DNA of 34,668 bases from assembly GCA_030640665.1 (NCBI GenBank), contig DAOWIY010000020.1, positions 1 through 34,668 on the forward strand, written 5' to 3'. Below the pieces are notes generated by a model. That model ran no database searches, was not told where the DNA came from, and was given only the letters and a program-made list of their open reading frames with translations. This stretch comes from Clostridia bacterium (GTDB lineage Bacteria; Aerophobota; Aerophobia; Aerophobales; AE-B3A). The position numbers and the translations under genes are program-made. This document shows positions 21,760-29,541 of this stretch, piece after piece. The first letter of the stretch is position 1. The number at the start of each line of letters is the position of its first letter.

Positions 21760-23475
21760 GTGGTTATGGTGGGGGTGGTTCTTTTAGCTATTTTTTCTCT
21801 TGTCTTGAAGTATGGGTTTTATTTATCAAATGAGACTAAGGCCCTGCTCTATCAGCTGTATATATTTATAGCAGGAATATTTGTGGCCGAATTTTTTCTT
21901 AAGTTGGCCCTATCTCGGGAGAGGAAAATTTTTTTAAAAGGCAATCGAATAGATTTTTTCCTCGTTCTCTTTTTCCTCTTTTTTATTTTATCCCTCAGAG
22001 GAATGTTTGCTTTGCCTGAACTTTCTCATTTTCGGCAAAGAATAGGTGTTTCCTCCTGGACTGAGAGTTCTGTTGTAATTTGTCAGATTTATATTGTTGC
22101 CTTTCTTCTTTTAAGATTGCCCCAGCTTAATAAAATAATAGCTATCTTGCGAATAAAGCCCCCATTGGTAGTTATTTTAACCTTTGTCAGCATTATTGCT
22201 CTAGGAACTCTATTACTTCTTCTTCCTCGCTCTACCATACCAGGCGAGGAGACTACCTTTATGGATGCTTTGTTTACAGCCACTTCAGCAACCTGTGTTA
22301 CTGGTCTTATTGTGGTGGATACGGGTGCTCATTTTTCTTTGTCAGGACAGTTAATTATTCTTTTTCTTATACAAATAGGAGGATTAGGATTGATGACCTT
22401 TACTTCCTTCTTTGCCTTGAGTTTAGGCAAAGGGTTCGGAGTTAAGGATAGGGTTCTTCTTCGGGATATACTTAATTATAGAGACTTGGGTAGAATGGGA
22501 TCTTTAATTCTTTCCATCTTTGCTATTACCTTTATTATTGAAGCGATAGGAGCTCTTCTTCTCTATACCCAATTTCTCCCTTATCATGAAAATAGTTTAT
22601 CTTCTGCTTATTCAGCCATTTTTCATTCTGTTTCTGGTTTCTGTAATGCTGGTTTTTCGCTTTATTCAGATAGTTTTAGAAGGTATCAAGGCAATCTAGG
22701 AATTAATTTTATTATGAGTAGTTTAATAATTCTAGGGGGACTAGGGTTTATAGTGATAGTCAATCTCTTGCGCTGCGGATACGCTCGTCTTAAGGGCAAA
22801 AAGGAGTTTTTGTTTCTTCAGAGCAAATTAGTTCTCTTGGTTTCTTTTCTTTTGATTGGTGCAGGAATGAGTCTTATTCTTCTAGGAGAAGGAGGGGGAG
22901 TATTAAAGACTTTTTCTTTAAAAGAGAAATTATTAGGGGCTTATTTTCAGTCAATAACAGCAAGGACAGCTGGATTTAATACATTAAATATAGGAAACTT
23001 AAGCATTTTTTCTGCTTTCCTTCTTATTGTTTTTATGTTCATAGGAGCTTCTCCTGGTTCTACAGGAGGAGGTGTTAAAACAAGTACCTTTGCTACTTTA
23101 TTTTTTACCGTTAAATCTATGGTTCAAGGAAAGAGCAGAGTGGAAGTCTTCAGCCGTACTATTCCTCGGTTAATAGTCTATCAGGCTTTATCTGTGGCTA
23201 TTCTTGCTTTGGGATGGATTGCTTTCTCTACTTTATTTCTTACTCTTACTGAACATGCTTCTTTTATGGATATTTTGTTTGAAGACCTCTCTGCTTTTGG
23301 AACGGTAGGATTATCCAGGGGACTTACCCCTCATTTGACGGTGGCGGGGCGAATTATTATTCTTCTAACTATGTTGATAGGAAGGATTGGACCTCTAACT
23401 TTAGCCTTAACTATAGGAGGAAGGAGAGTTAGTGAACTTTATGAATATCCTGAGGAAAGAGTAATGATTGGGTAA
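21760..23475 (+). CDS. trkH: TrkH/KtrB-family potassium uptake membrane protein
   Basis: Pore-forming subunit for K+ (or K+/Na+) uptake. Four P-loop filters are visible near 178-183 (TCVTGL), 293-298 (GFCNAG), 402-407 (RTAGFN) and 512-517 (AFGTVGL), each within a membrane-helix pair. An additional N-terminal hydrophobic stretch of about 150 residues, common in 570-600-residue members, precedes them. From the first conventional codon (GTG) it is 571 residues; the ribosome site suggests a start 11 codons earlier at ATT 21727. trkA follows after 11 bases. Confidence 0.93.
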   Translation: MVMVGVVLLAIFSLVLKYGFYLSNETKALLYQLYIFIAGIFVAEFFLKLALSRERKIFLKGNRIDFFLVLFFLFFILSLRGMFALPELSHFRQRIGVSSWTESSVVICQIYIVAFLLLRLPQLNKIIAILRIKPPLVVILTFVSIIALGTLLLLLPRSTIPGEETTFMDALFTATSATCVTGLIVVDTGAHFSLSGQLIILFLIQIGGLGLMTFTSFFALSLGKGFGVKDRVLLRDILNYRDLGRMGSLILSIFAITFIIEAIGALLLYTQFLPYHENSLSSAYSAIFHSVSGFCNAGFSLYSDSFRRYQGNLGINFIMSSLIILGGLGFIVIVNLLRCGYARLKGKKEFLFLQSKLVLLVSFLLIGAGMSLILLGEGGGVLKTFSLKEKLLGAYFQSITARTAGFNTLNIGNLSIFSAFLLIVFMFIGASPGSTGGGVKTSTFATLFFTVKSMVQGKSRVEVFSRTIPRLIVYQALSVAILALGWIAFSTLFLTLTEHASFMDILFEDLSAFGTVGLSRGLTPHLTVAGRIIILLTMLIGRIGPLTLALTIGGRRVSELYEYPEERVMIG

Positions 23476-23486
23476 AGGGGGAAAAA

Positions 23487-24170
23487 ATGCGTAAATTTGC
23501 TGTTATAGGATTGGGTGGATTTGGCGGCACGGTTGCACAAAGTTTGGCAGAAAGAGGAGCAGAAGTAATTGCTGTAGATAAAGATAGTAGCTTAGTGGAT
23601 AAATTTGCCCAAATAGTGACCCTAGCAGTTAAGTTGGATTCTACAGATGAAGAGGCCCTGAAGGCTCAGGGAATAAATGAGGTAGATGTAGCTATAGTGA
23701 GTATAACAGATTTTGAGACTTCGGTACTGACTACAGCTCTGCTCAAACGATTAGGAGTACCCATAGTCATTACCAGAGCTTCTCAATCTCCTTCTCGTAT
23801 TGAGGAGCGAATATTGGATCTTGTAGGAGCGGATAGGGTGATTTTGCCGGAAGTGGAGATGGGTAAAAGGATAGCTAAAAACCTTTTAGTTTCCAATATT
23901 CTAGACTATCTGCCTATTTCTGAGAAATATAGTGCTGCTGAAATTCGAGCTCCCAAGTCTTTCTGGGGCAAAAAGATAGGCGATCTTAAAATTCGGGAAA
24001 GATATAAAGTGAACATATTAGAAATGAAGAAAATATCGGGAGAAGGAAAAGAAGAGCGGGTAGAGAAAGTAAGCTATCTTCCCCACCCCAATGATGTTAT
24101 TGGAAAAGGAGATATACTACTGGTGATTGGGGAGGAGAAAGACATCGAGCGTCTGTCAAAAGGAGAATAA
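23487..24170 (+). CDS. trkA: TrkA/KtrA-type potassium channel regulatory subunit
   Basis: Cytoplasmic RCK protein that gates TrkH in response to nucleotides. A Rossmann domain begins with VIGLGGFGGTVAQSLAERGA and an acidic strand end (VIAVDKD), and a TrkA-C domain follows from about 140 (AAEIRAPKSFWGKKIGDLKI to GDILLVIGEEKDIERL). 227 residues means a single RCK unit (KtrA-like), unlike the double E. coli TrkA. Ribosome site GGGGG. The stop TAA runs straight into a minimal family A repeat. Confidence 0.94.
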   Translation: MRKFAVIGLGGFGGTVAQSLAERGAEVIAVDKDSSLVDKFAQIVTLAVKLDSTDEEALKAQGINEVDVAIVSITDFETSVLTTALLKRLGVPIVITRASQSPSRIEERILDLVGADRVILPEVEMGKRIAKNLLVSNILDYLPISEKYSAAEIRAPKSFWGKKIGDLKIRERYKVNILEMKKISGEGKEERVEKVSYLPHPNDVIGKGDILLVIGEEKDIERLSKGE

Positions 24171-24172
24171 AT

Positions 24173-24186
24173 TCGTTGCTCGTGAA
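24173..24186 (+). repeat. Minimal family A heptad copy
   Basis: TCGTTGC and TCGTGAA follow AAATTC directly at the trkA stop. The start AATTCG and end TCGTGAA are the same as in the longer copy at 24599-24633, which suggests defined element ends with a variable number of central units. Confidence 0.6.
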
Positions 24187-24197
24187 GAAAAAAGCGG

Positions 24198-24232
24198 ATG
24201 ATTAAAAGCTTTAGAGATTTGGAAATCGTGTT
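24198..24232 (+). pseudogene. Possible remnant of a four-helix-bundle (S23-like) protein start
   Basis: From the ATG at 24198 the reading MIKSFRDLEI resembles the first residues of S23/IVS-type four-helix-bundle proteins, which continue IWQK or similar. Here it runs at once into unrelated sequence. Only about ten residues match, so this is weak. Confidence 0.2.
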
Positions 24233-24262
24233 ATGCTTCAAGCAGGAAAGGAGGGAGAAAAA

Positions 24263-24493
24263 ATGTGGGTTTTGGTGCTGCGGATAATGGCTTATTTTTT
24301 TGGGATAGTAGGGGGACTGAGTTTAGTAACTGGCGTAATATTGCGGGTAGCAAAGGGGCCGCAGGGATCTATTTTTTTTGAAATCCAGCCCAATGCTTAT
24401 CTGGGATTTTCGCAGGTTTGTTTATTGTTTGCCATTGCTTTGGGAATAGCAGCAATACTGGAAAGAAAAGAGGGAAAGAAAAAGAAAAAGTAA
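24263..24493 (+). CDS. Small two-helix membrane protein
   Basis: 76 residues with two hydrophobic segments, VLVLRIMAYFFGIVGGLSLV at about 3-22 and VCLLFAIALGIAAIL near 50-65, and a lysine-rich end (EGKKKKK), which predicts the C-terminus inside. The start is fixed by GGAAAGGAGGGAG before ATG 24263. I do not recognise a family. It follows trkA by about 90 bases and precedes tRNA-Leu; a role in ion transport is possible only from context. Confidence 0.7.
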   Translation: MWVLVLRIMAYFFGIVGGLSLVTGVILRVAKGPQGSIFFEIQPNAYLGFSQVCLLFAIALGIAAILERKEGKKKKK

Positions 24494-24508
24494 CTAAATA
24501 CTAAATCA

Positions 24509-24595
24509 GCCGGGATGGCGGAAGTGGTAGACGCGCATGGTTGAGGGCCATGTGGACATTAGTCCATGGGGGTTCAAATCCCCCTCCCGGCACCA
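24509..24595 (+). tRNA. tRNA-Leu(GAG)
   Basis: Acceptor GCCGGGA/TCCCGGC, D-arm, anticodon stem CATGG/CCATG around loop TTGAGGG (anticodon GAG), a class II long variable arm (TGGACATTAGTCCA), T-arm GGGGG-TTCAAAT-CCCCC, A and encoded CCA (24593-24595). Confidence 0.96.
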
Positions 24596-24598
24596 AAT

Positions 24599-24633
24599 TC
24601 GTCGCTCGCTACTCGTTGCTCGTATCTCGTGAA
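24599..24633 (+). repeat. Family A heptad tract after tRNA-Leu
   Basis: Units TCGTCGC, TCGCTAC, TCGTTGC, TCGTATC, TCGTGAA, entered through AAATTC immediately after the encoded CCA. Five units in phase. Confidence 0.8.
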
Positions 24634-24684
24634 AAAATTTCCTCTAACTTGCCTCTTATAGCTTAAAGCTTGCTTAAAAAGAAA

Positions 24685-25812
24685 ATGAATAGAGATGCTA
24701 TTATTACCTCTGCGAAAAGAGTAACTATTAAAGTAGGTAGTAGTCTTCTACTAACCGAAGAAGGCGATCCTGACCTTTACTTCATGGAAGGATTAGCTGA
24801 GGATGTTGCTACCTTGATTAGGAAAGGCAAAGAGGTTATTCTAGTTAGTTCGGGGGCTATTGGTATGGGAAGGGAGGAGTTAGGAACAGAAATGGGGAGA
24901 AAATACAATACCATTTCTTCCAAGCAGGCTCTTGCCAGCATAGGACAAACTCGTTTGATGAATATGTACTATCAACTTTTTCAAAAATATAATCTTTCTG
25001 TTGGCCAAGTGCTTTTAAGTGGAGTTGATCTTTCCCATCGTTCTTCCTATCTAAACGCTCGCAATACTTTCTTTACTCTTCTTAGGCTTAAGACTATTCC
25101 CATTGTCAATGAGAATGATACTGTAGCTGTGGAAGAGATTAAGTTTGGTGATAATGATACCCTTTCCGCTTTAGTGGCTGGGTTAGTGAACGCAGATCTT
25201 TTAATAATCTTCTCAGACATAAAAGGTTTATATACTTCTGATCCGAGGAAAAATCCAGAGGCGCGATTAATTAAACAAGTAAGAGAGATAGACAAAGATA
25301 TAGAAGAGATAGCCTCTAGTACATCAGTAGAGGGAAGGATAGGGGGGATGCAGACTAAAATCAAGGCAGCTAAAATAGCTACTCGTTCCGGTATTCCAGT
25401 AGTTGTAGGCGGAAGAAAGAGAAGTTTTCTCAAAGAGGTTTTTGCGGGAAAGGAGGTGGGAACATTGTTCCTGCCTCAGAAGGGTAGTCTAGCTTCTCGT
25501 GAAAAGTGGATTGCCTACGGGCACTTTCTTGAGGGTGCGATTATAGTGGATGAGGGCGCAAAGGGGGCATTAGTCAAAGAAGGAGGAAGCCTTCTTCCTG
25601 CTGGTGTAGTTGGGGTGAAAGGTGAGTTTGAAGCTGGAGACTCCATAAGTTTATTAGACAAAGAAAGAAAAGAATTCGCTCGAGGCATAGCCTATTATTC
25701 CTCTCAAGATATAAAAAAGATAAAAGGAATGAAAAGCTCTTTTATTGAATCACAGTTAGGATATAAGTATCATGACGAAGTTGTCCATCGCGATAATTTG
25801 GTGATACTATAA
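24685..25812 (+). CDS. proB: Glutamate 5-kinase
   Basis: First enzyme of proline synthesis. The amino-acid kinase domain shows TIKVGSSLLL, ILVSSGAIGMGREEL, NENDTVAVEEIKFGDNDTLS and a GGMQTKIKAAKIA motif, followed by a C-terminal PUA domain (from about 280, LPAGVVGVKGEFEAGDSISL). I start at ATG 24685 (375 residues); a TTG at 24670 is also possible and neither has a clear ribosome site. The usual partner proA is not adjacent. The next gene begins directly after the stop. Confidence 0.95.
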   Translation: MNRDAIITSAKRVTIKVGSSLLLTEEGDPDLYFMEGLAEDVATLIRKGKEVILVSSGAIGMGREELGTEMGRKYNTISSKQALASIGQTRLMNMYYQLFQKYNLSVGQVLLSGVDLSHRSSYLNARNTFFTLLRLKTIPIVNENDTVAVEEIKFGDNDTLSALVAGLVNADLLIIFSDIKGLYTSDPRKNPEARLIKQVREIDKDIEEIASSTSVEGRIGGMQTKIKAAKIATRSGIPVVVGGRKRSFLKEVFAGKEVGTLFLPQKGSLASREKWIAYGHFLEGAIIVDEGAKGALVKEGGSLLPAGVVGVKGEFEAGDSISLLDKERKEFARGIAYYSSQDIKKIKGMKSSFIESQLGYKYHDEVVHRDNLVIL

Positions 25813-26853
25813 ATGGACTATCGCAGGATACAGAGCCGTGGTTGGAGGAAGCTCTTCCTTCTGATTCTTTTTCTTTTTTCTCTTTTCTTTCTATGTGGTT
25901 GTGGCGAGAACCTCCAACCCGTTGTTTTTCCCCTAAAAGAACCTTATCTTGCCTACTTTTCCCCCAAAAATTCTCTTTATCCTCATCTTGTCTATTTAAT
26001 TCGAGAAGCTAGAGAAAGTGTCTATGCTGCTTTTTATAAGATAGAGCTAAAGGAAGTATCTCGTGCTCTCATTGAAGCTCATGAAAGAGGGGTGGAGGTG
26101 AGGGTATTTACTGATGATCTGACTTCCTATGATAAAGGATCTCAATTTGGCGAGCTGAATGAGTTTCATCTCATTAAAAAGGACAAAGACCCAGAGAGTC
26201 TTATGCATCATAAATTTTGCCTCATTGATGAGGAAATAGTCTGGACAGGTTCTTTTAATCCTACTTCAAAAGGGTCCTTCAAGGAGAACAATAATGTAGT
26301 GGTTATAAAATCCCGGGCTTTGGCTGCCGAATTTATGAAAGAGTTTGAGAAATTATGGGAGGGAAAACCATCATCTCCTGCTAATTTTTCTCACTCTCAA
26401 ATTTCACTAAGTGGAGCCCAGGCAGAGGCTTACTTCTCTTTGCATGATAATCCTGAAGAGGCTATCATTAGAGAACTAGAGAAAGCTAAAGAGAGTATAC
26501 ATTTTGCTCTTTTTACTTTCACCTCTCCAGAAATTGCTCATGCTCTTATTCACAAATTTGCAGAAAATGTGGAAGTGAAGGGAATAATGGAGAAGGAACA
26601 GGATAGTTCCTTCTCTCGATATCGTTCTTTAAAGAAACTGAGGATGCCTGTAGAGCAGGATGGAAATTTCTATTTTATGCACCATAAGTTCTTTATAATT
26701 GATAAAAAGATTGTTATCACCGGTTCTTTTAATCCTACCTGGCGCGCCAACTATCAGAATCGAGAAAATCTTCTCATAATTCAGAGTTCTTCCCTGGCTG
26801 CTCAATACGAAGAGGAGTTCTATAGGTTGTGGAAGGAAGCAGTGAAAAGATAA
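25813..26853 (+). CDS. Phospholipase D-like nuclease/transferase, lipoprotein
   Basis: A PLD-superfamily protein with two HKD motifs in one chain: HHKFCLIDEEIVWTGSFN (H132, K134, D139) and HHKFFIIDKKIVITGSFN (H290, K292, D297). The N-terminus has a basic stretch, a hydrophobic core and a lipobox-like LCGC ending at Cys30, so it is probably exported and lipid-anchored. Two-HKD proteins include nucleases and phospholipid enzymes; substrate cannot be chosen here. The start follows the proB stop with no gap. 346 residues. Confidence 0.88.
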   Translation: MDYRRIQSRGWRKLFLLILFLFSLFFLCGCGENLQPVVFPLKEPYLAYFSPKNSLYPHLVYLIREARESVYAAFYKIELKEVSRALIEAHERGVEVRVFTDDLTSYDKGSQFGELNEFHLIKKDKDPESLMHHKFCLIDEEIVWTGSFNPTSKGSFKENNNVVVIKSRALAAEFMKEFEKLWEGKPSSPANFSHSQISLSGAQAEAYFSLHDNPEEAIIRELEKAKESIHFALFTFTSPEIAHALIHKFAENVEVKGIMEKEQDSSFSRYRSLKKLRMPVEQDGNFYFMHHKFFIIDKKIVITGSFNPTWRANYQNRENLLIIQSSSLAAQYEEEFYRLWKEAVKR

Positions 26854-26867
26854 AAGGAGAAAGAAAA

Positions 26868-28259
26868 ATGCAAGTAGCTAAAGAGAGTATAGAGCGTAGT
26901 ATTTTAGAGACCTATGAAAATAGCTTTCCATCCTCGCGAAAGTTATACAAGAAGGCATTGAATCTATTTCCCAATGGGATAACTCATGACAATAGGTTTC
27001 TAAAGCCCTTTCCTATTTATGTTGATCATGCCCTGGGAAGCAAAAAATGGGATGAGGATGGCAATGAATATATTGATTATTTTGGAGGTCATGGTGCACT
27101 ACTCTTAGGGCATGGACATCCTAAAGTGGTAGAGGCGGTAAAAAGACAAATTACAAGAGGTACGCACTATGGTGCTTGTCACCGCCTAGAGGTGGAATGG
27201 GCAGAATTGATAATGGATATGGTTCCCTCGGCACAGAAAGTTAGATTTGTCAATTCCGGAACAGAGGCTACTCTTATGGCTATAAGGCTAGCTAGAATTT
27301 TTACTGGCAAAAGTAAAATTCTCAAATTTGCCGGACATTTCCATGGTTGGCACGACAATCTGATTCCAGGAACTACTCCTCCCTATGAGCTATCTCTACC
27401 GGGAATACTGAATGGCGTCCTGGAGAGTATCATTGTATGTCCACCTAACGATATTAAAAGAGTAGAGAAGATCCTGCAAAAGGATAATGAGGTAGCTTCC
27501 GTAATTATTGAACCTACAGGGGCGAGTTTTGGGATGATACCTACGCGTGAGGGGTTTCTTAAAGAACTTCGTCAGGTTACAAGAAAGTGGGGAGTTTTAC
27601 TTATTTTTGACGAGCTTATTACTGGTTTTAGATGCGCTCGGGGTGGTGCTCAAGAATATTATGGGGTGATGCCAGATCTTACCACTCTTGGTAAGATACT
27701 TGCTGGAGGACTTCCGGGTGCAGCTGTAGCTGGAAGAGGAGATATACTTGAGCCTTTGGAGAGCAGGGAGGACGAGAAGTGGAATCTCGGCAAGAAAATG
27801 TTTCACTACGGTACTTTTAACGCCAACCCACTTTCTGCTTCTGCTGGTATTGCTACTCTAAAAATTGTAGCCACTGGCGAGCCTATCTCCAGAGCAAATA
27901 AAATGACTTCAATGCTGATAAAAGGTATGAATGAAGTCATTGACAAGCACAGGATTCCCTGGTGTGTCCATGGTGAATTTTCAGGTTTTAGATTCCTCTT
28001 AAATCATGCTTGTTACAAGAGAGCTTCCTGTAATTTCCGCAAGTGTGACTATGATTACAAAAAGCTCAAAGGGGCCAATGATCCTGTCCTGGTGCAGAAT
28101 TTGCGTTGTGGTATGCTTCTGAATGGGATTGATGTTGCCAAGCAGGGGGGTTGGGTTTCTGCAGCCCATTCTGCCGAGGATGTAGAAAAAACCATTGTAG
28201 GCTTTGATAGAACTATTGACTGGATGAAGAGGAGTAAGCTTTTAACGAGTTTTGATTGA
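26868..28259 (+). CDS. Class III PLP aminotransferase, GSA-aminomutase-like
   Basis: Related to glutamate-1-semialdehyde aminomutase and other class III aminotransferases. It has VNSGTEATLMAIRLAR (128-143), GHFHGWHD, the cofactor Asp in LLIFDELITGFR (D248) and the PLP lysine in LTTLGKILAGGLP (K276). At 463 residues it is longer than HemL, and no other haem gene is near, so HemL itself is unlikely. A cysteine-bearing stretch (C382, C388, C393, C414) precedes the C-terminus. The start is ATG 26868, with AAAGGAG upstream; an earlier in-frame codon at 26829 overlaps the previous gene. Confidence 0.85.
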   Translation: MQVAKESIERSILETYENSFPSSRKLYKKALNLFPNGITHDNRFLKPFPIYVDHALGSKKWDEDGNEYIDYFGGHGALLLGHGHPKVVEAVKRQITRGTHYGACHRLEVEWAELIMDMVPSAQKVRFVNSGTEATLMAIRLARIFTGKSKILKFAGHFHGWHDNLIPGTTPPYELSLPGILNGVLESIIVCPPNDIKRVEKILQKDNEVASVIIEPTGASFGMIPTREGFLKELRQVTRKWGVLLIFDELITGFRCARGGAQEYYGVMPDLTTLGKILAGGLPGAAVAGRGDILEPLESREDEKWNLGKKMFHYGTFNANPLSASAGIATLKIVATGEPISRANKMTSMLIKGMNEVIDKHRIPWCVHGEFSGFRFLLNHACYKRASCNFRKCDYDYKKLKGANDPVLVQNLRCGMLLNGIDVAKQGGWVSAAHSAEDVEKTIVGFDRTIDWMKRSKLLTSFD

Positions 28260-28283
28260 CAGAAGACGGGTTTGTGATAAAAT
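28256..28283 (+). promoter_or_regulatory. manC promoter
   Basis: TTGACA (28256-28261), overlapping the preceding stop codon, 16-base spacer, TAAAAT (28278-28283) with an upstream TGA giving an extended -10. Predicted start near 28290. Confidence 0.7.
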
Positions 28284-28302
28284 ACCTAATGGGGATAAAG
28301 AC

Positions 28303-28342
28303 GTAAATATTCAGTAGTATACGTGCTTTAGTGAATATTTAC
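28303..28342 (+). promoter_or_regulatory. Hairpin in the manC leader
   Basis: GTAAATATTCA (28303-28313) and TGAATATTTAC (28332-28342) are perfect 11-base inverted arms with an 18-base loop, inside the predicted 5' untranslated region. No T-run follows. It could be a binding site or leader structure. Confidence 0.5.
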
Positions 28343-28374
28343 TTAAAGGCAAAAAGAACTGGTAGGAGTGAGAT

Positions 28375-29454
28375 ATGAGCGTAGCTGTGATAATGGCGGG
28401 AGGACTGGGGAAAAGATTATGGCCAGAGAGTAGAGTAACTCACCCCAAGCAACTTCTCAGTTTAGAAGAAAAAGAAAGTTTCCTTCAAGCAACTTACAGG
28501 AGAGCTTCTAACCTTTTTGGCTCGGAGAATGTATATCTGGTAATAAGAGAAGAATTAAAGCAGGCAGTGATAGCTCAGCTTCCAGGGATCTGTCTGGATA
28601 ATATCATTGCAGAACCTCAAGGAAAAGATACTGCTCCTTGCATTGGTTTTGCTAGTACTTGGATAAAGAAAAAAAGAGGGGACGATTCTATGGCGGTGCT
28701 TCCTGCCGACCACTTGATAAGGAACGAGAAAAGGTTTGCTCAGATTATTTTGGCGGCAGTCGAACAAGCGGAAAAAGGTTTTTTAATAACCATTGGCATT
28801 AAGCCTACCCGCGCTGAGACTGCCTATGGATATCTTCAGATAGGAGACCAGTTGGAGGATTTAGATGGAATTCCTCTTTTTGCAGTAAAGAGATTTACAG
28901 AAAAACCTTCTCAGAAAAAAGCTAAAGAGTTTTTTGAACAGGGAAATTTTCTCTGGAATGCAGGGATCTTTGCCTGGAAACCGACTACTATTTTGAAACA
29001 GATAGAAATGTATCTTCCAGATCTTCATCAGGGATTAATGAGGATTGAAAAGGCTTTAGGAACAAAGGAAGAGAAGAAGATAATAAGAGAAGTTTACCTT
29101 TCTCTTCCTAAAATTTCCATTGATTATGGGATAATGGAAAAGGCCTCTTCGGTAGTAGCAGTCCCAGGGGATTTTTTTTGGGATGATATAGGCAACTGGG
29201 GTGCCCTGGAACGAATATTTGCCAAGGATGAAGAAGGAAATATTGTCAAAGGATTAGTACAGAAGAGGGGAAGCAGCGACTGTATATTGATAAATAGAGA
29301 GGATAAGATTTTGGGAGTTATAGGAGTCTCTAATTTAATTATCATAAATACAGAAAAGGGTGTCCTTGTTGTAAGGAAAGAAATGGCTCACAAAGTGAAG
29401 GATTTGATGAACGAGCTCTTAGGGGATGAGAAGTTAAAAGAGTATCTACAGTGA
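28375..29454 (+). CDS. manC: Mannose-1-phosphate guanylyltransferase
   Basis: Makes GDP-mannose for surface polysaccharides. The nucleotidyltransferase signature VIMAGGLGKRLWPESR (5-20), LPADHLI, and AVKRFTEKPSQKKAKEF with NFLWNAGIFAWK are all present. 359 residues corresponds to the single-domain form without the phosphomannose isomerase half. GGAG lies before the ATG; own promoter visible. No other sugar-nucleotide gene is adjacent. Confidence 0.94.
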   Translation: MSVAVIMAGGLGKRLWPESRVTHPKQLLSLEEKESFLQATYRRASNLFGSENVYLVIREELKQAVIAQLPGICLDNIIAEPQGKDTAPCIGFASTWIKKKRGDDSMAVLPADHLIRNEKRFAQIILAAVEQAEKGFLITIGIKPTRAETAYGYLQIGDQLEDLDGIPLFAVKRFTEKPSQKKAKEFFEQGNFLWNAGIFAWKPTTILKQIEMYLPDLHQGLMRIEKALGTKEEKKIIREVYLSLPKISIDYGIMEKASSVVAVPGDFFWDDIGNWGALERIFAKDEEGNIVKGLVQKRGSSDCILINREDKILGVIGVSNLIIINTEKGVLVVRKEMAHKVKDLMNELLGDEKLKEYLQ

Positions 29455-29460
29455 ATCAAG

Positions 29461-29492
29461 TTTAGCGTTTAGCGTATAGCGTATAGTGGATA
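29461..29492 (+). repeat. Family B heptad tract after manC
   Basis: Units TTTAGCG, TTTAGCG, TATAGCG, TATAGTG, GATA in one phase, seven bases after the manC stop. The palindrome GCTCTAGAGC follows at 29502-29511. Confidence 0.8.
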
Positions 29493-29541
29493 CGGCGAGG
29501 CGCTCTAGAGCTTAGAAAAACTACTCTAATACAACTAATAA

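Noticed and set aside
26868-28259. Calling the aminotransferase hemL
   Set aside because: Longer than HemL, with an extra cysteine stretch and no haem genes nearby; the broader class is all that is supported.
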